DNA of 64,000 nucleotides, taken from contig CACEGO010000002.1 in NCBI GenBank assembly GCA_902559075.1, positions 1 to 64,000 on the forward strand, given 5' to 3'. Below the pieces are notes generated by a model. It had not been told where the DNA came from. It did no database searches and worked only from the letters and a program-made list of their open reading frames with translations. This document shows positions 51,524-61,861 of this stretch, piece after piece (position 1 is the stretch's first letter; each line of letters opens with the position of its first letter). The position numbers and the translations under genes were made by a program. Source of the DNA: an uncultured Pelagibacteraceae bacterium. GTDB taxonomy: Bacteria; Pseudomonadota; Alphaproteobacteria; Pelagibacterales; Pelagibacteraceae.

Positions 51524-54500
51524 ATGAGTAATTTAATTAATAAAATCCTAAAAAAAATAAAATCTGAAAGAAAAGAAAAGATATTCATCCTTGGTATTGA
51601 TGGCCCGACTGCAGCTGGTAAAACAATTTTAGCTAGTAAGATTGAAAAAAGACTTAAAAATATCAAATGCTTTACTATAAAGATGGACTGGACCTTGAAA
51701 TCAAGGTCATACAGGGAAAGATCACTAAAAGAATACAATAAAAACAATAAAGAATTTTTATATGAGGCTGAAGAGCATATGAGCCTAAATATAATTTCAA
51801 ATCTTTTAAAAAAAATTCAAAAATTTAATAATAATAAAAATTCAAGAATACTTAAAATAAATTTAGAAAAATTATATAATAGAGAAAAAACAGCTAAAAA
51901 TGATCTTAAGATTAAAAAAACAATAAATAAAAAATATATAGTGATTGTTGAGGGTCACTACACAGGACATCCATCGGTCTTCAAATATATTGATTATAAT
52001 CTATTACTTCTTTCATCAAAAAATGAATTATTAAAAAGAAAAATTAATAGAGTTAAGAATTATAGAAATCCAAATTTAACAAAAAAATATTTTGAACTTA
52101 TTGATATCCCATCATTTATAAATTTTATAAGTAGGTACGGAAATAACTACTCACTATTAGTTGATAATACAAATTATAATAATCCACAGATTAAAAAATT
52201 AGATTATATTAAAAAATGGGTCAAAGAAGTAGATAAAGTAGAAAGATATAAAAAACAAAATCTTAAATATGAAGATCTGTATAATGAAATTAAATTTACA
52301 GAACTTTACGGAACACAGGGATTAGATGTTAAAAATTTTAATGAAATTTTTAATTTTATTGAAAAGTTAGATAATTTTACAATTAAGAATTTTAGACTAG
52401 CTATAAAAGACATAAAATTAAGCACATCTAATTTTATAAAATCAAATTTAAAATTATTAAATATTAAATTAAAAAAAATTAAAATAGATTTTGTATATAC
52501 AAACAATTTTCATAATCTTTATTTCAAAAAATTCCCAATTTTATCGGGCTTTAAAATATTTTTAAAAGATAATAACAATACTGTAGGTAACTTTGTAATT
52601 TATATTAATGAGGATAGCATCAAATTTGTACTATACTGGAACGGAGGAGTTGAGGAAGTTTTCAAAAAAAGAAAAATTAATTTTAATTATAAAAATAATA
52701 CACTGTATGAATATAAAAAACTGAACATAACAAACTTTGGTTTTAAAAATTATAGTAGTTCCAAAAGTTTTATCCCCACAGATTTCACAAATATAGATTT
52801 TTTAAATTCAAAACAAAATAACGATATAATTCTAACTGACAGAGAGGAAACAAATATCAATTCCTTTGAAATACTAAGTAAATTCTATGATACAAATATT
52901 TTTTGGGTCCAAAGATTTGCTAAATTCAGTGAGAGAGATTTTTTTAACGATATATTAAATAACATCGGTGTAAATACGTTTTTAATAAATAATTACCTAT
53001 TTGCAATTAAATCAACTGAACCAGATGATATTGACAGATTTAGATTATTTTTTGAAAATTGGGTTATTGAAGAAAAATTTAGTAAACAAAAAAATCTTGA
53101 AAATAAATCATATGATCGAATTATCGATTACCAAAGAGAATATTTAGAAAAAGAGGTAAATTCCAAAACAAAAAATTTTAAAGTTTTGGATGGAAAAATA
53201 TTTTATATACCAAGTGACAAGAGTAAAAAAAATAGAAAACTAATTGAAAAAGATTTACAGTTTCTTTTAAATCATAATGAAAGAATAGTAAGAAAATCCG
53301 TTGTTAATTTTTTAACCTTAAACGTTTTTAATTTAAGCTTAGATACATCAAAATTATGGCCTACAAACAAAGATATTCAAAAAAAAAATATTACTTTGAA
53401 TGATTTTGTAAAGATTTCACCAACTATATTAAGTGATATTTATTTTTGGCTTAATTTAAAAAGACAAAATTCTTCAATATTAGCTTGTAATATTTATGAT
53501 ATTAGAAGAGAAAGTTTTGATGTATCTGCTTACTTAAAAGCAGCACAAGAAGAAAATACGCCAATAGTTCTTCAATCGTCATTTAATTCAATCGGACAGG
53601 CTGAAAAATATAAAAATAAAATTTCCTCAGGTTATTTAAGATTATCTAATGGTCCTAAAGATTTTGTTCAAAATTGTTTAGCAGAAGCGAGAAACTTATT
53701 TTTAAATACAGGAAAAGATTTTTTATTTGGCATAGGAATAGATCATTTAGATTTCAAATATAATCTACCAAAAGGAAGAATTTACAGATTTTTAAAAAGT
53801 TGTCAGAAAACAAAAAGCTTAACACATTATACTCTAGATAGTTCATATTTACTTGAGGATAAAAAAATTAGAAACTTTAAAAAAAATAAAAATAAAATTG
53901 TTAAAAAAATAATTAAAAATGAAATAGATTTACTTAAAAGAATTAAAGATAATCATATTTTTGATTTCGAATACTGTGCAAATGAACTTAATTATATAGA
54001 AAATGAAAAAAAAGTTTTTTTACCAAATCAGAAAGATATCAATTTCTTTGCTGAAGAATTTTCAAAACAAATAATTGAAAACAATATTAACTATATTAAT
54101 TCAAGACCAAGGTTAATTATTGGTAATTTGGGCACAGTGCATCATGGTGTGGATAAAGATAATTATGTAAAGACTGAAGTTTCTGAAAAATGGATAAATT
54201 ATACTCAAAAATTTAATTTTATTTCTGCAGTTTTACATGGCACATCTAGAAGTCACCCTGAAGTTTTAAAAAGAGCTACGGCTGGTTGTATGAAAATTAA
54301 TGTTGCAGGAGATTTTTTGCAAATACTTGTAGCAAATCTTCCGGATAACTTAAAAAAAATTGTAATTGATAAAAATGATAACGAAAAGAAAAAACTATAC
54401 TTAATTAGAAAAAAATTGAATTCACTCAATAATGAACAAAAAAAAAGAATTTTTTCATCTTTATACTACAAATGTAAGGATTTAATAAAACTAATCAATT

Positions 54501-55357
54501 CACCAAACTTAACCGATAATGATAAAGAATACTTTAAATATAAATTATATAATTTTGATGCCACTCAATCTAAATATATTTCAAAAGAAGCATCAGCAAA
54601 ACTTTTAAATTATAATTTAGTTACTAAAAAAAAAATAAACTCTAAAAAAATAAAACAAAAGTTTTTAATGTCACCAATTGAATTAGACTACGGACATTAT
54701 TTTAAAAAGATAGTAAAAATCTTTAATAAAAATAATCTTAACGAGTTTCATCTTGATGTTGGTGATGGTCATTTTATTAATAGAGTATTAGATGTCACAG
54801 ACAAGCTTAAATACATTAAAAAATTATCTAGAGGAAATAAAATTCATTTACATTTAATGGTAAAAAATCCTCATAAAAGTTATAAAAATGATTTAAGTTA
54901 TTTAGACCATTATGCAAAGTTGGACGCAGATTATATTGGATTACATAGAAGATCTTTTACACATAGTTTTGACTTTGAAAATTCAATTAAAAGAATAATT
55001 TATTTAAAAAAAGAACCAACTATTTTTTTAGAAATAGATGAAACATTTGATGATCACGTAATTTCGATGATTCATAAGTATAATATTAAAAAAATAACAT
55101 TTATGGGAGTTCCTCTAGGATACGGAGGCCAGTTCTTTAAACTAAATGTGATACATAATATTGAAACTGCAATTAATTATATAGAAAAAAATAAATTGAA
55201 TGTAAAAATTGAAATTGATGGTGGAATAAACTTTGAAATATTAGAACAGCTAAAAAATTTAAATATTCATTATTTTGCTGGCTGGTCTATATTAAAATCT
55301 GACAATGAAAAAGTTGTTGAGAAAAAACTAAATCAAGTAAGAAAAATATTAAGGTGA
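51524..55357 (+). CDS. Multidomain fusion: P-loop (uridine kinase-like) + unknown middle + class II aldolase-like + ribulose-phosphate-3-epimerase-like, 1277 aa
   Basis: GIDGPTAAGKTILASKI Walker A; aldolase signatures GIGIDHLDF, GNLGTVHHGVD, SAVLHGTSRSHPEVLKRATAGCMKINVAGD; C-terminal FHLDVGDGHFI, IHLHLMVKNP, IEIDGGI. Confidence 0.85.
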   Translation: MSNLINKILKKIKSERKEKIFILGIDGPTAAGKTILASKIEKRLKNIKCFTIKMDWTLKSRSYRERSLKEYNKNNKEFLYEAEEHMSLNIISNLLKKIQKFNNNKNSRILKINLEKLYNREKTAKNDLKIKKTINKKYIVIVEGHYTGHPSVFKYIDYNLLLLSSKNELLKRKINRVKNYRNPNLTKKYFELIDIPSFINFISRYGNNYSLLVDNTNYNNPQIKKLDYIKKWVKEVDKVERYKKQNLKYEDLYNEIKFTELYGTQGLDVKNFNEIFNFIEKLDNFTIKNFRLAIKDIKLSTSNFIKSNLKLLNIKLKKIKIDFVYTNNFHNLYFKKFPILSGFKIFLKDNNNTVGNFVIYINEDSIKFVLYWNGGVEEVFKKRKINFNYKNNTLYEYKKLNITNFGFKNYSSSKSFIPTDFTNIDFLNSKQNNDIILTDREETNINSFEILSKFYDTNIFWVQRFAKFSERDFFNDILNNIGVNTFLINNYLFAIKSTEPDDIDRFRLFFENWVIEEKFSKQKNLENKSYDRIIDYQREYLEKEVNSKTKNFKVLDGKIFYIPSDKSKKNRKLIEKDLQFLLNHNERIVRKSVVNFLTLNVFNLSLDTSKLWPTNKDIQKKNITLNDFVKISPTILSDIYFWLNLKRQNSSILACNIYDIRRESFDVSAYLKAAQEENTPIVLQSSFNSIGQAEKYKNKISSGYLRLSNGPKDFVQNCLAEARNLFLNTGKDFLFGIGIDHLDFKYNLPKGRIYRFLKSCQKTKSLTHYTLDSSYLLEDKKIRNFKKNKNKIVKKIIKNEIDLLKRIKDNHIFDFEYCANELNYIENEKKVFLPNQKDINFFAEEFSKQIIENNINYINSRPRLIIGNLGTVHHGVDKDNYVKTEVSEKWINYTQKFNFISAVLHGTSRSHPEVLKRATAGCMKINVAGDFLQILVANLPDNLKKIVIDKNDNEKKKLYLIRKKLNSLNNEQKKRIFSSLYYKCKDLIKLINSPNLTDNDKEYFKYKLYNFDATQSKYISKEASAKLLNYNLVTKKKINSKKIKQKFLMSPIELDYGHYFKKIVKIFNKNNLNEFHLDVGDGHFINRVLDVTDKLKYIKKLSRGNKIHLHLMVKNPHKSYKNDLSYLDHYAKLDADYIGLHRRSFTHSFDFENSIKRIIYLKKEPTIFLEIDETFDDHVISMIHKYNIKKITFMGVPLGYGGQFFKLNVIHNIETAINYIEKNKLNVKIEIDGGINFEILEQLKNLNIHYFAGWSILKSDNEKVVEKKLNQVRKILR

Positions 55358-56829
55358 AAACAAATTTAATTATTCCAATGGCTGGAATGGGTTTTAGATT
55401 TGTAAAGGAAGGATACAAAACATATAAACCTTTCTTAAAATACTATGATGGAAAGACTATATTAGAAGGCATAATAAATAATTTTGACGCAAATACTAAT
55501 AAAATTTTTATTATTAATAAATCTATTGAAAAAAAATACATTACTAATCTAAAGAAAATTAAAAATAGCAAAATAATATTTATAAAAAAACATAAACTTG
55601 GTCCCGGCTTCTCTTTGTTTAAAGCAAAAGATGAATTAAAGAATTTAAAAAATATATATGTAAGTTATTCAGATATAATTTGGAAATGGAAAAAAAGAGA
55701 ATTAATTCATAACAAAAATACTATATTTACTTATAAAGGCTGGCATCCTTATACATATAATTCAAATAATTATGCATTCTGTAAAAGTAGAAAAAATCAA
55801 CTTTTACAAATAAAAGAAAAATCAAGCTTCACAAATACATGGCAAAATGAACCTTTATCCATAGGATTATTTTATTATAAAAATAGCAATGAATTGATTT
55901 ATAGTTTAGAAAAAATTATTAAAAAAAATATTAAAACTAATAATGAATTTTTCCCCTCAGTAGGGTTTAACTTTATTAAACGAAATACTCAAATAAAATT
56001 TGTCGAAAATTTTGCACACATAGGAACACCAAAATATTATGAGCAATATGTAAATACTGAAAGTTTTTTTTATGATGCTAAAAATTTCCAAAAACGTATA
56101 AAAAAATTTTTTTTAGCAAATAAAATACTCATTCCAGCTGGGGGTGTGAGTGAAAGATTTAAAAAAGAAGGTATTACTGTACCTAAGCATGCTTTATTTT
56201 TGAAGTTTATAAATAAATCTATGATTGATTATGTTAGCAGCTTTCTACCCCAAAAAAATAAAGTTTTAATTACTTATAAATCAAGGCACAATAAAAAAAT
56301 TAATAAAAAAAATTTTGAAATTTTTAATCTAAAAAAAAAATCTAAGGGTCAAGCAGATACTGTATACAAATATCTGCATAATCTTAATGAAAAAGAATCT
56401 TTTTTTATAAACTCTTGTGACGTATTCTCGATTTTTAGTCTCAAAAAATTTAACAATCTAGTTAAAAAATCAGATATCATTGTTTTTGCCTCAAGAAAAT
56501 CTTTTGTTGATCTCTCAGAAAAATCTTATTCCTGGGTTGAGATTGATAATGACAGGCTAAAAAATATTTACATTAAAAATAAACCAAAAGAAAAACTTAA
56601 AATATTGACAGGCAACTTTTATTTTAAAAATAAAACAATATTCTTAAAAAGTTATGAAAAAATGGAAAAAAGAAAAAATGAATTGTTTGTTGATGACTTA
56701 ATACATGAGGCTCATAAATTAAAATTTAAAATAAATGTAATTATTGATGATATTTATATTAATTTAGGTACTCCAACTCTTTTAAAAAACTTTATTTTTT
56801 GGAATAATTTATTTAATAAATCTAAATGA
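55354..56829 (+). CDS. Tandem NTP-transferase-domain protein, 491 aa (GTG start overlapping upstream stop)
   Basis: Two nucleotidyltransferase-type N-termini in one ORF: LIIPMAGMGFRFVKEGYKTYKPFL and ILIPAGGVSERFKKEGITVPKHAL. Confidence 0.8.
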   Translation: MKTNLIIPMAGMGFRFVKEGYKTYKPFLKYYDGKTILEGIINNFDANTNKIFIINKSIEKKYITNLKKIKNSKIIFIKKHKLGPGFSLFKAKDELKNLKNIYVSYSDIIWKWKKRELIHNKNTIFTYKGWHPYTYNSNNYAFCKSRKNQLLQIKEKSSFTNTWQNEPLSIGLFYYKNSNELIYSLEKIIKKNIKTNNEFFPSVGFNFIKRNTQIKFVENFAHIGTPKYYEQYVNTESFFYDAKNFQKRIKKFFLANKILIPAGGVSERFKKEGITVPKHALFLKFINKSMIDYVSSFLPQKNKVLITYKSRHNKKINKKNFEIFNLKKKSKGQADTVYKYLHNLNEKESFFINSCDVFSIFSLKKFNNLVKKSDIIVFASRKSFVDLSEKSYSWVEIDNDRLKNIYIKNKPKEKLKILTGNFYFKNKTIFLKSYEKMEKRKNELFVDDLIHEAHKLKFKINVIIDDIYINLGTPTLLKNFIFWNNLFNKSK

Positions 56830-57530
56830 GTAAAAGTATAGGGTGTATTATATCTTGTTATAATGAGGAAAATAATATTATTAAGCTAGTTGATAATATT
56901 GTTGAATTAAATCTAAATAAAAAAATAAATTTTGTTTTAGTTAATAATGCATCAACAGATAATACAAAAAAAGTTTTTGAAGAATTAGAGAGCAAATATG
57001 CTGATATTAAATTTGTTACGAATGATACTGATAAAGGATGGGGCTACGGAATAAGATTTGGCTTACAATTTATAAATACAAATATTGTAGGTTGGACGCA
57101 TAGTGATCTTCAATATGAAATGAAAGATTTAACAAAAGTTATAGATATAATTAATAATGAAAGCTTTGAAAAAGATAAAAATTTTCTCATCAAAGGTAAC
57201 AGAGTTAATCGAAAATTTTTTGATAAATTTGTAAGTTTTATGATGCAAATATTATGTTCGTTAATATTAAAAAAAAATTTAAAAGAAATAAACGCTCAAC
57301 CAGTGTTTGTGAATAATGAACAACTCAAAAACTTTAATTTACCTGATGGCTTAGAGATGGATTTATATGTATATTATAATTGCATAAAAAATAATTCAAA
57401 AATAATTAGATTAAATGTAATACAACATGAAAGAAATTTTGGAACCTCAAGTTGGAACACTAGTCTAGTATCAAAAATACAATTGAGTTTAAAATTTCTT
57501 AAACATGCTATAAAGATTAGAAATGGTTAA
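56826..57530 (+). CDS. Glycosyltransferase family 2
   Basis: GCIISCYNEENNIIKLVDNIVE, VNNASTDNTKKV. Confidence 0.88.
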   Translation: MSKSIGCIISCYNEENNIIKLVDNIVELNLNKKINFVLVNNASTDNTKKVFEELESKYADIKFVTNDTDKGWGYGIRFGLQFINTNIVGWTHSDLQYEMKDLTKVIDIINNESFEKDKNFLIKGNRVNRKFFDKFVSFMMQILCSLILKKNLKEINAQPVFVNNEQLKNFNLPDGLEMDLYVYYNCIKNNSKIIRLNVIQHERNFGTSSWNTSLVSKIQLSLKFLKHAIKIRNG

Positions 57531-58119
57531 GATTATAGTTCATCGAATAAATAAGCTTAAAAATTATAAAAAATTAAAAAATATTTACGGGATCGAAACA
57601 GATGTAAGAGATTTTGGAAATAAAATAGTACTTTCACACAATCCACATACCAATGGGGAAGATTTTTTTAAATTTATCAAAAATATAGATAAAACAATTT
57701 TTTTAAACCTTAAGTCTAGCGGTATAATAAAAAAAATTATTCATTTTGTTAAAAATAAAGATATTTACTTTCTTGATATTTCGTTTTCAGAATTTGATTT
57801 TTTATTTAAAAAAAATTTATCGCATAGGTTTATTTTAAGATTTTCTTCCTATGAAAACTTTGATTTAAAGAATAAATATTTTAAAAAAATAAAATGGGTA
57901 TGGTTTGATTATTTTAATAATTCGAAATTAACTTTAAAAAATTATAAATATTTAAAAAAAAATAAAAAAAAAATCTGTATAGTATCTCCAGACTTACTAG
58001 GGGAAAAAAAAGATATATTAAAATATATTAAGTATTTAAATAAAAATAAAATTGCTGTTGATGCTGTATGTACTAAAAGACAAAATATTAAATTATGGCA
58101 AAATAATTATATTTATTGA
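57523..58119 (+). CDS. Glycerophosphodiester phosphodiesterase-like protein
   Basis: IIVHRINKLKN...GIETDVRDFGNKIVLSHNPH. Confidence 0.6.
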   Translation: MVKIIVHRINKLKNYKKLKNIYGIETDVRDFGNKIVLSHNPHTNGEDFFKFIKNIDKTIFLNLKSSGIIKKIIHFVKNKDIYFLDISFSEFDFLFKKNLSHRFILRFSSYENFDLKNKYFKKIKWVWFDYFNNSKLTLKNYKYLKKNKKKICIVSPDLLGEKKDILKYIKYLNKNKIAVDAVCTKRQNIKLWQNNYIY

Positions 58120-59828
58120 TTTTGTTTTTTTGATTTATGCAAATAATATTCATCATATTGAAATTTTTGTTTTTTTTGAACGCAATACATTCTCACTCCA
58201 TATGACATAGCCAAAGAAGTTAATGCAGTATAATCAGGTATAAATCTTTCAAATTTTTCATCTTCACAATTTTCTAATTTTTTATTGAAGAGATTTTTTT
58301 CTTTTTTAACACTTTGGTAATAACTATCTTTAAATGATAAATTTTTTTCTGAGGTTAGTGCAAAATTGAATATTCCATAGATTAAAAAAAATAAAATAAA
58401 TTTATAAGTTATTTTTTTGTTTAAAAAATAATATAAAATATATGTAAAAGAATATAGGGATATGTAAAAGTAAACATAAGATTGATGACTCAAATTGTAT
58501 CCAGATGAATTTCTTACAAAAAACCAACCTAAAATAGAAGTTATTAATAGGATATTAAACTCTTTTTTAAAATTATTATAATTGGTTATATGATTAATAT
58601 AAAATAGAGGAGCATAAAACTTTAATAAAAAAAATAATACTATTAGAAAACTATAAAGAACTTTACTTGTAAAAATAGAAGCTTCAACCTTACCTCCTTC
58701 TGAGTCCGCATATTTTGTTACAATATCTGTAAATTGTACATATAAATCAGTATCTAAATATAAATTATTTATTTTATTAATTAATCTTTTTTCAATACTT
58801 CCCTCAAAAAAAGGAGGTTCAAATTTTACGTAACTAACAATGCCAGTTTTTGAGGTAAAAGATAATTTGTATTCAGTTTGAGCTTTAAGCCAACCATTTC
58901 CTTTGGGCATTAAAAAAATGTTTGCAACCACTACTAAACTCAATAAAGAAATTAACCAAAAAGATTTTTTTTTTGCAAAATGAAGATTTTTAATAAAAAT
59001 ATAAAATCCAACTGGTACAAAAATATAACCTATAGGTGCCTTCGAATGAAATTGAATAATTAAAAAAATTAACAATAGATACATTTTCTCATCTAAACTA
59101 AGTGACTCATCATGAAAAATATAGATTGTAATTATTGCGAATATAAAAAATAAATAATTGGAGCCAATATCGTAATTTAATTTTATTTCTGAGTAAAAAA
59201 ATAAATAAATTACTACTGTAACTAAAAAAATTTTTATAGGATCGTTAATTTTCCTATTTACAGCAAAGATAAAACTTGAAAAAATTATACACGTAACAAT
59301 TAGTTTTGTTTCCATTATCAAATGGAGATTCGGATTAATTGAAAATACATTTAAGACTGCAAGAGTTGAGTTGCTTAATAAATGAAAAGGACCTAACTCA
59401 ACTGGATAATGATGAGGAAATTTAATATTTCCAAAATAATCAGCTGTTAAAATTTCAAAAGCTAAACCATGGTGAAGAAGATTATTATTTAAAAACTTTA
59501 CTAAAAAAATACTTTTATCAAGAAATAAAATATAAGAAAAAACAAAGAATAAAATAATAATTTTATAATTTGAGTTAAAATAGTTGAATGTATGCTTAGT
59601 GTATTTAATTTGCTCTTCTCTAATAACTAAAAATGACAAAGCAATTATAATTATCACTAACTCTCTAGAGTAATTTGGAATAAAATACGCTGTAAAAGCT
59701 AAAACCAATGACGTAAACAGCCACCCAATAGCAAAATTATAAAAAAAGTTTTTTTTAATTATTGCGTTTCCTACAATTGACATCAAAAAAACAGAGATTG
59801 CTATTAATAATAAATTTATATAGATCAT
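58113..59828 (-). CDS. Multi-pass membrane protein, 571 aa (possible glycan polymerase/glycosyltransferase)
   Basis: Many hydrophobic helices; function inferred only from neighbourhood; 7-bp convergent overlap with 57523-58119. Confidence 0.6.
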   Translation of the reverse strand: MIYINLLLIAISVFLMSIVGNAIIKKNFFYNFAIGWLFTSLVLAFTAYFIPNYSRELVIIIIALSFLVIREEQIKYTKHTFNYFNSNYKIIILFFVFSYILFLDKSIFLVKFLNNNLLHHGLAFEILTADYFGNIKFPHHYPVELGPFHLLSNSTLAVLNVFSINPNLHLIMETKLIVTCIIFSSFIFAVNRKINDPIKIFLVTVVIYLFFYSEIKLNYDIGSNYLFFIFAIITIYIFHDESLSLDEKMYLLLIFLIIQFHSKAPIGYIFVPVGFYIFIKNLHFAKKKSFWLISLLSLVVVANIFLMPKGNGWLKAQTEYKLSFTSKTGIVSYVKFEPPFFEGSIEKRLINKINNLYLDTDLYVQFTDIVTKYADSEGGKVEASIFTSKVLYSFLIVLFFLLKFYAPLFYINHITNYNNFKKEFNILLITSILGWFFVRNSSGYNLSHQSYVYFYISLYSFTYILYYFLNKKITYKFILFFLIYGIFNFALTSEKNLSFKDSYYQSVKKEKNLFNKKLENCEDEKFERFIPDYTALTSLAMSYGVRMYCVQKKQKFQYDEYYLHKSKKQNQ

Positions 59829-59946
59829 TCTTATAATTATGTATCTAAAACACTCTAATTAATTAGTTATATTTTTAAATAAATTTAATCAACTTAGACT
59901 AATTATTTAAACTAAAAAGAGTATTTCTTCTTCTTAAAATAAATCT

Positions 59947-60822
59947 TTAATTTCTTTGCGCAACTTTGAATTTTATTTTTTTTCCCTCACTATCTTTTCC
60001 ATTTCCACTTACAGAACCTGTTTCATTATCCCATTTCAATATACCAGATGCATTAACATCTCTATTTTCACAATAAATTGACCAGGTTCCTTTTTTTCTT
60101 GAAAGAACGTACGTTCCAATACAATCTCCATCATTAGGTAAAGTAAAAACCATTATTCCCATTAAATCTCTCTCACTAAATTTAACATTTCCTAGTATTA
60201 AATCTTCATAGCCTTCCCATGAAATTGCTATTGATCTTTCACCTTTAATTATTTTTTTAGATTTTAAAGAACTCTTATCTATGTCTTCATCATCATTATC
60301 TTTAATTGCTGTTTTTATTACACTTTCCTGTTCAAATTCTTCTTTCTCAATCTTCAAGCATCTACCAGAGGACTCATATTCATGATTTTTTTTTAATTGA
60401 TTTTGATTATTTGAAGACCAATAAAACTCTTTTCGAGTAAATGCATAAGTATCGTTTAATTTGATGAAATTATAGGTATTCTCAACACTTGCTCCATTGT
60501 CGTCATATTTACTAAAAATTTCATAACCTATTGAATTTTCATTAACTTGTTTGTTAATAATTATTTTTTTAGCAGAGTTATTACTTCCAAGTTCTTTAAA
60601 TTTTACTGTAATTCTTTTAAAAGGTGATGATAAACCGGAAAACTTTACATAGTTTACTCCTATTATTGAGTCTGCTGTTATGTACTGACTTTCACCTGAT
60701 AGAACTGTATTTATTTTTTCTGGACATTTGTAGTATTCATTTTTTGCAAAAGTTTGCTCTGTTAAAAAAAACAAAATTAAAAAATAAAAAAAAATATTTT
60801 TAATGTTCTTATTCGTTAACAT
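59947..60822 (-). CDS. Hypothetical secreted protein, 291 aa
   Basis: N-terminal signal-like hydrophobic segment; translationally coupled to 60816-61853. Confidence 0.65.
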   Translation of the reverse strand: MLTNKNIKNIFFYFLILFFLTEQTFAKNEYYKCPEKINTVLSGESQYITADSIIGVNYVKFSGLSSPFKRITVKFKELGSNNSAKKIIINKQVNENSIGYEIFSKYDDNGASVENTYNFIKLNDTYAFTRKEFYWSSNNQNQLKKNHEYESSGRCLKIEKEEFEQESVIKTAIKDNDDEDIDKSSLKSKKIIKGERSIAISWEGYEDLILGNVKFSERDLMGIMVFTLPNDGDCIGTYVLSRKKGTWSIYCENRDVNASGILKWDNETGSVSGNGKDSEGKKIKFKVAQRN

Positions 60823-61853
60823 GCATCTCCAGCATATTGTCTACAAGCCTCTAAAGCGTCTTCGTCAGTACCACCAAGTGCATATACAATAATCATTGCT
60901 TCAATTGCAGCGGCTGCAGCGGCTTCACTAACACCTTGTTGAACTGCATATGCTATAGCAGCATTTATTTCTCTTGCCATCTCTTGTTCTACCGCATCAT
61001 CGATTGCTAAACCTGTTACATTTTCAATTTCAGTAATAAAAGCATTTGCCATTTCTTCACCAATTGTTCTCTCTATCTCTTTTCTTATCTGTTCAGTTAT
61101 TTCTTTACCAGCATATTTTTCCGTCAATTCTTTAATAAGCTTTTCTTGTTCCTCTGAAATTATTTTTTCTGTTTCTCTTGCGAGAGCATCATTTCTTGTT
61201 TCCATAATTTTATCTATGTCTGATATAGATAAATTATACTTTAATGATAATTCTTCTTTTACTTTTTTAACTGCTTTTTCAATTTTTTTATCAAATAATT
61301 TAAAGTTTAAAGAAATAGTTTTTTTTCCAGGAATGACTATAAAATAATGAAATGGTTCTATGCCATCGACTTGCATTTGATGAAAAGTTGCTTGATAGCG
61401 TGAAACATATCTCCCTGTCCAATTAATTAATTTCCTTCCTTTATAATAAAGATCACTTTTTAAATTCTCTTCATCAAATTCAAACTTAAAAAAATTTTTT
61501 GCATTACTGGTAAATCTGGTTTTAAAATTTCCATAAAGTGTTACTTCTGTCTCGCCAGTTAACATATTATCAATTCTTATTGTACCAGGAGAAAGGGTAT
61601 GCACTCTAAAGTTATCGATATAAAATTCATATTTTTCAAACTTCTCTCTACCGGTAGCACCTGTTATTTTAATTTGATTAATTTTAATTTTACTTTTTGG
61701 TTTTTCACTTATATTTAAAATTTTTTTAAATTCGGCCTCAGAAATTAAGCCTTTTTCCAACATTAATTTTAATTTTTCAGTTCTTTCGTCTGATATCGCG
61801 ATGTTTATTGATGTAATACAAATAATTAGAGCAACGATTGTTTTTCTAATCAT
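60816..61853 (-). CDS. Hypothetical secreted protein with N-terminal SHOCT-like helix pair, 345 aa
   Basis: TEKLKLMLEKGLISEAEFKKILN; Ala-rich C-terminus. Confidence 0.65.
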   Translation of the reverse strand: MIRKTIVALIICITSINIAISDERTEKLKLMLEKGLISEAEFKKILNISEKPKSKIKINQIKITGATGREKFEKYEFYIDNFRVHTLSPGTIRIDNMLTGETEVTLYGNFKTRFTSNAKNFFKFEFDEENLKSDLYYKGRKLINWTGRYVSRYQATFHQMQVDGIEPFHYFIVIPGKKTISLNFKLFDKKIEKAVKKVKEELSLKYNLSISDIDKIMETRNDALARETEKIISEEQEKLIKELTEKYAGKEITEQIRKEIERTIGEEMANAFITEIENVTGLAIDDAVEQEMAREINAAIAYAVQQGVSEAAAAAAIEAMIIVYALGGTDEDALEACRQYAGDAC

Positions 61854-61861
61854 GAATTAGA

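Noticed and set aside
51427-51747. 106-aa minus-strand ORF
   Set aside because: Mostly antisense to the start of the 1277-aa ORF and its upstream gap; no recognisable features.
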